This document shows positions 22,116 through 26,654 of a DNA stretch of 26,654 nucleotides, piece by piece; positions within the stretch are counted from its first letter, which is position 1; each line of letters opens with the position of its first letter. The DNA comes from an uncultured Oscillospiraceae bacterium (GTDB taxonomy: Bacteria > Bacillota > Clostridia > Oscillospirales > Ruminococcaceae). Below the pieces are notes generated by a model. It did not search any database. It had not been told where the DNA came from and was given only the letters and a program-made list of their open reading frames with translations. Position numbers and translations under genes: made by a program. The stretch is taken from assembly GCA_934481445.1 (NCBI GenBank), contig CAKSPC010000036.1, forward strand, positions 1 through 26,654, given 5' to 3'.

Positions 22116-23410
22116 TATATAGCCTTTTTAGCGGGAGCGTCCGCCGCGGGGTCGGGTTCGTCGACCTTGATTATGTCGGCGCCGAGGCTGCGCAGCTTGA
22201 CTTCCATGTTTTCATATCCGCGCTCAACGTGGAATATGTCGTAAATCTCGGTTATACCATCTGCGCTGAGTGCCGCGATGATAAGCGCCGCGCCTGCACG
22301 CAGGTCGGTGGCTTTTACAGGTGCGCCCTTTAAGCGCTCCACGCCCTCTATAACAGCAACCCTGCCCTCAACGGAGATATTCGCGCCCATGCGGCGAAGC
22401 TCGTCAACATAGCGGAAACGGTTGTCGAAAATGCTCTCCGTTACCATGCTTGTGCCCTTTGCGCAGGTGAGCACCGCAGCCATCTGCGGCTGCATATCCG
22501 TCGGGAAGCCGGGATGCGGCTGGGTCTTTATACTGGTGCCGACATACTCGTTTCCGCCGATAACGCGCACCGCGTCGTCATACTGCTCCACCTGTACGCC
22601 TATCTTCAGCAGCTTGTTTGTGATGGGCTCAAGGTGCTTCGGGATGACGTTCTTTATCAGTATCTCGCTGCGGGTAGCCGCCGCGACTGCCATAAACGTT
22701 CCCGCCTCTATCTGGTCGGGGATAACGCTGTATGTTGTGCCGTGGAGATACTTCACGCCGCGTATCTTGATAACGTCCGTGCCCGCGCCGAGGATATCCG
22801 CGCCCATGGAATTAAGGCAGTTTGCAAGGTCGACAACATGAGGTTCCTTTGCGGCGTTTTCGATGATGGTAAGGCCGTCGGCCTTTACCGCTGCCATGAT
22901 ACCGTTTATCGTCGCGCCGACGGAGTTCTTGTCAAAGAAGATCTGATTTCCCGTGAGTTTGTCCGAGCGGAGATTTACCATGCCGCCATCGATATCGTAC
23001 GTCGCACCGAGGGCAGAGAAGCACTTGAGGTGCTGGTCAATGGGTCTGTCGCCAAGATTGCATCCGCCGGGCATGGAAACATGAGCCTCGTGGAAACGCC
23101 CGAGCAGCGTTCCGAGAAAATATGTGGTAGCTCTCATGAGCTTAGCCTTTTCGTAGGGAACAGACAGATCGTTCAGCGGACGCGTGTCGATCTCGACGGT
23201 GGTTTTGTTAAGCATACGGATCTTCGCGCCCATTTCGGACATGATCTGTAACGTAATGCTGACGTCGCTTATGTTGGGTATATTTTCAATGATGCAGGGT
23301 TCATCGGAAAGGATGGTTGCGGGCAGTATCGCAACAACGGCATTCTTTGCACCGCTTATCTCGACCTCGCCGCCAAGTTTCTTTCCGCCCCTGATAACGT
23401 ATTTCTCCAA
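22115..23410 (-). CDS. murA: UDP-N-acetylglucosamine 1-carboxyvinyltransferase (MurA)
   Basis: 431 residues, cytosolic, first committed step of peptidoglycan synthesis: adds enolpyruvate from PEP to UDP-GlcNAc. Key residues: K22 in ISGAKN and the catalytic Cys C117 in MPGGCNLGDRPIDQHL, which also implies fosfomycin sensitivity. The start is a TTG at 23410: no ATG is available in frame nearby, MEKYVIRGG is the normal family N-terminus and GGGGGGAAG stands about eight bases upstream. A small stem GCCCCT/AGGGGC (23427-23447) abuts this Shine-Dalgarno. Upstream gene of a two-gene operon with the WalJ-type hydrolase. Confidence 0.96.
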   Translation of the reverse strand: MEKYVIRGGKKLGGEVEISGAKNAVVAILPATILSDEPCIIENIPNISDVSITLQIMSEMGAKIRMLNKTTVEIDTRPLNDLSVPYEKAKLMRATTYFLGTLLGRFHEAHVSMPGGCNLGDRPIDQHLKCFSALGATYDIDGGMVNLRSDKLTGNQIFFDKNSVGATINGIMAAVKADGLTIIENAAKEPHVVDLANCLNSMGADILGAGTDVIKIRGVKYLHGTTYSVIPDQIEAGTFMAVAAATRSEILIKNVIPKHLEPITNKLLKIGVQVEQYDDAVRVIGGNEYVGTSIKTQPHPGFPTDMQPQMAAVLTCAKGTSMVTESIFDNRFRYVDELRRMGANISVEGRVAVIEGVERLKGAPVKATDLRAGAALIIAALSADGITEIYDIFHVERGYENMEVKLRSLGADIIKVDEPDPAADAPAKKAI

Positions 23411-23555
23411 AAAAACACTTCCCCCCGCCCCTCAATAAATTAGGGGCTGATTATTTGTATGTATATAAAAGCAGCATTTTGGGACATCCAGCCGCATTTG
23501 TAAATTCATAACAGTAGTTTTGTATTTTTCACACTATGGTTACTCACACTGATAT

Positions 23556-23584
23556 ATTATAGCACACTTTAATTAAAATTTAAA
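23556..23584 (-). promoter_or_regulatory. Probable murA promoter
   Basis: Minus strand TTTAAA (23584-23579), 17-bp spacer, perfect TATAAT (23561-23556). About 150 bp of untranslated leader precedes the TTG start. The stretch 23585-23690 beyond it is AT-rich with nothing I can name. Confidence 0.55.
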
Positions 23585-23706
23585 GGTCATTGAAGAAAAA
23601 AAATTAACTTTATCGCTATTTTGTAATAATGCACTAAAAAGCCGCAGGTATTTTTCAATATATTTTCCATCCTTATGAATTTTCCCGAACAGCTTTGTTC
23701 AGAAAT

Positions 23707-23981
23707 CAGCTTGTTGAAAAAATCGTCTTTGCCCGCGAAGCGGGCTTTTTAAATCCGTTTTTCGCCACGGGTCAAGGGTGACTGTGTCGACCCTGCCGGG
23801 TGCGAAAAACACTTCTATCCGCACAAGTGTGTTAGCGACAGCTTCGCTTTACGCTTAATTGTCGGCATAGCCGACAATGAGTGCGCGCAGTGTGCCTTTT
23901 GTTTTGCAAAAGGCGTAAGGCATGGCTTGCCATGCCAGTGGATGTACCCTGTCGGAAAAGTCGTAAGACTTTTTCGACAGA
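23707..23981 (-). repeat. Stem-loop repeat, copy D (275 bp, minus orientation)
   Basis: In reverse orientation it shares with copy B the hairpin GTCGAAAAAGTC/GACTTTTCCGAC, the GTCGGC-GCCGAC hairpin, the ACACTTGTGCGGATAGAAG segment and GGATTTAAAAAGCCCGC with its GCCCGC/GCGGGC stem, ending at AAGCTG. Extra stem-loops enlarge it: CATGGC/GCCATG and CCTTTTG/CAAAAGG. It is bracketed by the exact 12-bp direct repeat TTGTTCAGAAAT (23695-23706 and 23982-23993). It lies between the divergent murA and dapL promoters. No coding sequence. Confidence 0.8.
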
Positions 23982-24050
23982 TTGTTCAGAAATATTGTTG
24001 CCGCGAAATAATTTTTTAATCCCGCAGACGGCGAAATTCCGTATAAAGGA

Positions 24051-24079
24051 TTGACAAAAAGGCATTTTTATGATTAAAT
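24051..24079 (+). promoter_or_regulatory. Promoter of dapL
   Basis: Perfect TTGACA, 17-bp spacer, TTAAAT (4 of 6 to consensus). It stands about 60 bp before the dapL ATG and just after repeat copy D. Shine-Dalgarno AAAGGA at about 24119-24124. Confidence 0.65.
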
Positions 24080-24136
24080 ATAAAGTGGATGAATATCTGC
24101 TTCAAAAAAGCGGAAAAGAAAGGACGATAAAACAAA

Positions 24137-25345
24137 ATGGCAAAGCTTAACGAAAATTTTTTCAAGCTGAAAAAGAACTACTTGTTTATTGAAATTGCAA
24201 AGAGGATCAAGGCATACTCTGCTGAGCATCCCGAGGAAGCAAAGCGCCTTATCCGCATGGGTATCGGCGATGTAACACGCCCGCTGGCGCCCGTCGTAGT
24301 CGAGGCGATGGAAAAAGCGTGCCGTGAGATGGGTGTTAAGGAAACCTTCCGCGGATACGAGGACAGCGGCGCAGGCTATGACTTCCTGCGCGAGGCGGTT
24401 TCTAACTATTACAAGAGCTTCGGCGCGGATGTTTCCGCCGACGAAATACGCATTTCCGACGGCGCAAAGAGCGACTGCGGCAATATCATCGACATCTTCG
24501 GCACAGGCAACACAGTTCTCGTTACCGACCCTGCATACCCTGTATATGTTGACTCCAACATAATGAACGGAAACGACGTTATCTACGCCGATTCCACCGA
24601 GGAAAACGGCTTTGCTGCCATGCCCGACAAATCCGTAAAGGCAGACCTTATCTACCTCTGCTCCCCGAACAACCCCACAGGCTCCACCTACACCGCTGCG
24701 CAGCTCAAGGAATGGGTCGATTACGCCCTCAGCAACAACGCCGTGATCATTTACGACGCAGCATATGAAGCATTCATAACCGAGCCCGATATTCCGAGAA
24801 GCATTTTCTGCATCGAGGGCGCAAAGAAGTGCGCTATCGAGATATGCTCCCTGTCCAAGACGGCCGGCTTCACCGGCACACGCTGCGGCTACACGGTTGT
24901 TCCGAACGACCTTGTTCAGAAGAACAGCTCCGGCGAGGACGTAAAGCTTGCGGATATCTGGGGCAGACGCCAGGGCAGCAAGTTCAACGGCGTATCCTAC
25001 CCTGTCCAGCGCGGCGCGGAGGCTGTTTTCACCTCAGAGGGACAGAAGCAGACCCACGAAGCCATCGCATATTATCAGGAGAACGCACGCACCATCGCAA
25101 AGACCTGCGACGAGCTCGGCATCAAGTACACCGGCGGCATCAACTCCCCGTACATCTGGCTCAAGTGCCCGAACAACATGGGAAGCTGGGATTTCTTCGA
25201 TATGCTGCTGACCAAGATACAGGTTGTCGGCACCCCCGGCGCAGGCTTCGGCAAGAACGGCGACGGATGGTTCAGACTGACAGCGTTCGGTACTCATGAA
25301 GCTACCGCAGAGGCTATGGAAAGGCTCAAGGCGCTGCTCAAGTAA
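24137..25345 (+). CDS. dapL: LL-diaminopimelate aminotransferase
   Basis: 402 residues, a PLP fold-type I aminotransferase. Diagnostic segments: N-terminal KLNENFFKLKKNYLFIEIAKR, IRMGIGDVTRPLAP, GYEDSGAGYDFLREA, DGAKSDCGNI, PAYPVYVDSN, SPNNPTG, IYDAAYEAF, and the PLP-binding Lys K241 in SLSKTAGFTGTRCGY. DapL converts tetrahydrodipicolinate straight to LL-diaminopimelate, feeding lysine and peptidoglycan crosslinks, and dipicolinate biosynthesis branches from the same route. It is cytosolic, a single-gene unit, with a duplicated terminator downstream. Confidence 0.96.
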   Translation: MAKLNENFFKLKKNYLFIEIAKRIKAYSAEHPEEAKRLIRMGIGDVTRPLAPVVVEAMEKACREMGVKETFRGYEDSGAGYDFLREAVSNYYKSFGADVSADEIRISDGAKSDCGNIIDIFGTGNTVLVTDPAYPVYVDSNIMNGNDVIYADSTEENGFAAMPDKSVKADLIYLCSPNNPTGSTYTAAQLKEWVDYALSNNAVIIYDAAYEAFITEPDIPRSIFCIEGAKKCAIEICSLSKTAGFTGTRCGYTVVPNDLVQKNSSGEDVKLADIWGRRQGSKFNGVSYPVQRGAEAVFTSEGQKQTHEAIAYYQENARTIAKTCDELGIKYTGGINSPYIWLKCPNNMGSWDFFDMLLTKIQVVGTPGAGFGKNGDGWFRLTAFGTHEATAEAMERLKALLK

Positions 25346-25363
25346 TTTATAAATAATATTAGT

Positions 25364-25385
25364 GCCCCTGCCTGAATGCAGGGGC
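25364..25385 (+). repeat. dapL terminator hairpin, proximal copy
   Basis: Perfect 8-bp stem GCCCCTGC/GCAGGGGC with loop CTGAAT. It is 19 bp after the dapL stop but followed by only two T before repeat copy B begins. Together with its flanks it is a 26-bp direct repeat (25362-25387 with 25577-25602). Confidence 0.85.
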
Positions 25386-25387
25386 TT

Positions 25388-25576
25388 CAGACCGTCGAAA
25401 AAGTCCCGTTTGGACTTTTCCGACGAAACATCCGCCCTGCGCGCACGGTTTGTCGGCATTGCCGACAAACCGCACACTTGTGCGGATAGAAGTGTTTTTT
25501 GCCTCGGCAGAGCTGAGGCAAAAAACGGATTTAAAAAGCCCGCTTCGCGGGCAAATACTATTTTTTCGACAAGCTG
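25388..25576 (+). repeat. Terminator-associated stem-loop repeat, copy B (189 bp)
   Basis: Begins CAGACCGTCGAAAAA, ends TTTTTCGACAAGCTG. A chain of stem-loops: GTCGAAAAAGTCC/GGACTTTTCCGAC, GGTTTGTCGGC/GCCGACAAACC, CCGCACA/TGTGCGG-type, TTTTTTGCCTC/GAGGCAAAAAA and GCCCGC/GCGGGC. No coding capacity. It is the reference copy of the family and sits exactly between two identical dapL terminator hairpins. Confidence 0.85.
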
Positions 25577-25578
25577 GT

Positions 25579-25606
25579 GCCCCTGCCTGAATGCAGGGGC
25601 TTTTTT
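25579..25606 (+). terminator. dapL terminator, distal copy with U-tract
   Basis: Same 8-bp stem and loop as 25364-25385 but followed by six T, so this copy is a complete intrinsic terminator. Any RNA reaching it carries the whole repeat element. Confidence 0.9.
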
Positions 25607-25620
25607 ATATCCACTTTTAT

Positions 25621-25848
25621 TCATAAACACACCGCATAAAATCTCAGTCCATCGTCGGAGATTTTCAGCGGCAGGCCCTTTTCACCGAAGTATTCCACAA
25701 GAAAATATCGCAACTCCTTGCTGCTGGAATCCATGGTGAAATTCTGACCGCTGCAGGAACCGCTGTAATGCAGCTTTGCCGCAAACTGCCCGCTGACCGT
25801 CTTTTTCAGCGGTGACATTTTCTGAACGTTTATTATCCTTGCAGCCAT
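25621..25848 (-). CDS. Small hypothetical protein, 75 residues
   Basis: Not recognised. Basic N-terminal half (MAARIINVQKMSPLKK), a Ser/Gly-rich middle with one C-S-G-S-C-like segment (YSGSCSGQNF), then an alpha/beta-looking C-terminal half (ELRYFLVEYFGEKGLPLKISDDGLRFYAV). No signal peptide or membrane helix. It starts nine bases after the stop of the HD-domain gene without a clear Shine-Dalgarno, so it is probably translated by coupling. Codon composition resembles its neighbours, supporting a real gene. Confidence 0.6.
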   Translation of the reverse strand: MAARIINVQKMSPLKKTVSGQFAAKLHYSGSCSGQNFTMDSSSKELRYFLVEYFGEKGLPLKISDDGLRFYAVCL

Positions 25849-25857
25849 AATATATCA

Positions 25858-26424
25858 TTATGCAAATATGTTATATTCATCCTCGCAGCTTCTCATTGCA
25901 AGGATAGTATCCGATATCAGGTCGTCAAGGGAAACTCCCATAAGCTCTGCGCCGCGCTCGATGACTTCCCGCGAGCACCCCGCGGCGAAATTTGCGTTCT
26001 TATATTTTTTCTTCACCGACTTAAGTTCCATATCCTGCACGGATTTTGAGGGGCGCATAAGCGCAGCCGCGCCGATAAGTCCTGTAAGCTCGTCCACCGC
26101 GTACAGCACCTTTTCCATCTCGTGCTGCGGCTCAATATCAACTGTAAGCTTCCAGCCGTGGCTCGCCGTGGCGTGTATTATCCGCTCTCCGACGCCCTTT
26201 TCACGCATGATCTCCTGCTCCTTTATGCAGTGCTGCTCCGGATACATCTCAAAATCAAGGTCGTGCAACAGGCCAACTATCCCCCAAAGGTCTACCTCAT
26301 CGGTATACCCGAGCTTCTCCGCATACCACCGCATAACGCCCTCTACCGTAACGGCGTGTTTCAGGTGAAATGTGTCTTTGTTGTATTCTGTAAGCAGATC
26401 CCATGCTTCCTCGCGTGTTATCAT
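25858..26424 (-). CDS. HD-domain hydrolase
   Basis: 188 residues, a predicted metal-dependent phosphohydrolase. The HD motif is partly canonical: H23 (LKHAVTVEG), H54-D55 in GLLHDLDFEMYPEQHC, H-A-T-A-S-H in the ATASHG segment, and an Asp in AVDELTGLIGA. Small HD proteins of this type often act on nucleotides or tRNA-related phosphates; the substrate here is unknown. AGAAGGAGG precedes the ATG. First gene of a two-gene unit with the 75-residue protein, behind a near-consensus promoter. Confidence 0.85.
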   Translation of the reverse strand: MITREEAWDLLTEYNKDTFHLKHAVTVEGVMRWYAEKLGYTDEVDLWGIVGLLHDLDFEMYPEQHCIKEQEIMREKGVGERIIHATASHGWKLTVDIEPQHEMEKVLYAVDELTGLIGAAALMRPSKSVQDMELKSVKKKYKNANFAAGCSREVIERGAELMGVSLDDLISDTILAMRSCEDEYNIFA

Positions 26425-26469
26425 TTTATTTCCTCCTTCTAAAGCATACTAAATCTATAGGCTATATGT

Positions 26470-26498
26470 ATGATACAACATTCATGCTGAATTGTCAA
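26470..26498 (-). promoter_or_regulatory. Promoter of the HD-domain gene
   Basis: Minus strand perfect TTGACA (26498-26493), 17-bp spacer, TATCAT (26475-26470), about 50 bp before the ATG. Confidence 0.8.
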
Positions 26499-26543
26499 TA
26501 GCTTTTGAAAAAAATGTATTTCTGCAAATCCCGCAAAACATCG

Positions 26544-26572
26544 TTGACAAACCATATTGATCATGATATAAC
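26544..26572 (+). promoter_or_regulatory. Rightward promoter near the window end
   Basis: Perfect TTGACA, 17-bp spacer, TATAAC. It points out of the window; repeat copy C would lie in the 5' untranslated region of its transcript. Confidence 0.65.
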
Positions 26573-26604
26573 GCTTATTAGATCAGCAGGCAATAATACA
26601 TAAA

Positions 26605-26654
26605 CAGACCGTCGAAAAAGTCCCGTTGGGACTTTTCCGACGAAACATCCGCCC
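26605..26654 (+). repeat. Stem-loop repeat, copy C (left end, cut by window edge)
   Basis: First 50 bases of the element: CAGACCGTCGAAAAAGTCCC then GTT and the complementary arm GGGACTTTTCCGAC, then GAAACATCCGCCC. It matches the start of copy B at all but one position, a T to G change in the hairpin loop region. No terminator hairpin is visible on its left. The rest lies outside the window. Confidence 0.8.

Noticed and set aside
23832..24065. 77-codon minus-strand frame inside and beside repeat copy D
   Set aside because: It runs through the stem-loop repeat, has no ribosome binding site and its amino-acid content reflects hairpin arms.
25034..25630. 198-codon minus-strand frame across the end of dapL and repeat B
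   Set aside because: Antisense to dapL and the repeat; no start signal.

Overview
The window looks like chromosomal DNA of a spore-forming, anaerobic, low-to-mid GC Firmicute of the Clostridia, most likely an Oscillospirales/Ruminococcaceae-type gut bacterium. This rests on a spoVAC-spoVAD-spoVAE operon, an LL-diaminopimelate aminotransferase (dapL), a YerC/YecD-type TrpR-like regulator, long-form HPF, a PadR/DUF1700/DUF4097 operon, a clostridial-type double-cluster ferredoxin protein and typical purine-rich Shine-Dalgarno sites. Species cannot be fixed from the sequence alone.

Layout. 1-400 (minus): four-tRNA cluster Val-Asp-Phe-Gly behind a perfect TTGACA-17-TATAAT promoter; the Gly gene is cut by the window edge. 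415-2418 (minus): yerC-like regulator, SAM methyltransferase and hslO (Hsp33) in one operon. 2572-7680 (plus): a 1191-residue polyprenyl glycosylphosphotransferase/O-antigen-ligase fusion, a CDP-alcohol phosphatidyltransferase (pgsA-like) and a PHP phosphatase. 7731-8983 (plus): hpf and an unrecognised 171-residue protein. 9004-10847 (minus): spoVA operon. 11058-12234 (minus): membrane protein made of two duplicated halves. 12310-14580 (plus): ZIP metal transporter with a 16-bp operator-like palindrome, then a rhodanese/PP-loop fusion behind two long promoter-overlapping dyads. 14582-16050: divergent Fe-S protein and Crp/Fnr regulator. 16040-16813 (minus): mntP under a yybP-ykoY Mn2+ riboswitch whose leader holds two consecutive intrinsic terminators. 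16855-17300: a candidate small RNA and a mobile repeat. 17466-21195 (minus): padR-DUF1700-DUF4097-DUF4097 operon with duplicated operators and an attenuator. 21291-23584 (minus): murA and a WalJ/YycJ-type hydrolase. 24051-25606 (plus): dapL. 25621-26498 (minus): HD-domain protein and a small hypothetical.

The most unusual structure is a dispersed stem-loop repeat family with four copies (16883-17102, 23707-23981, 25388-25576, 26605-window end). The ends read CAGnnnGTCGAAAAA...TTTTTCGACnnnCTG. Two copies sit exactly between two copies of a local transcription-terminator hairpin (28-bp and 26-bp direct repeats) and a third is bracketed by an exact 12-bp direct repeat. The interior stems show compensatory changes between copies. 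It looks like a non-autonomous element that inserts at terminators and duplicates them, leaving the distal hairpin with its U-tract functional.

Genes working together: envelope synthesis (sugar transferase/ligase, pgsA, murA, dapL), metal homeostasis (ZIP importer, mntP exporter), redox/stress (Hsp33, Fe-S protein with Crp/Fnr, rhodanese/PP-loop), dormancy (hpf, spoVA) and an envelope-sensing PadR operon.
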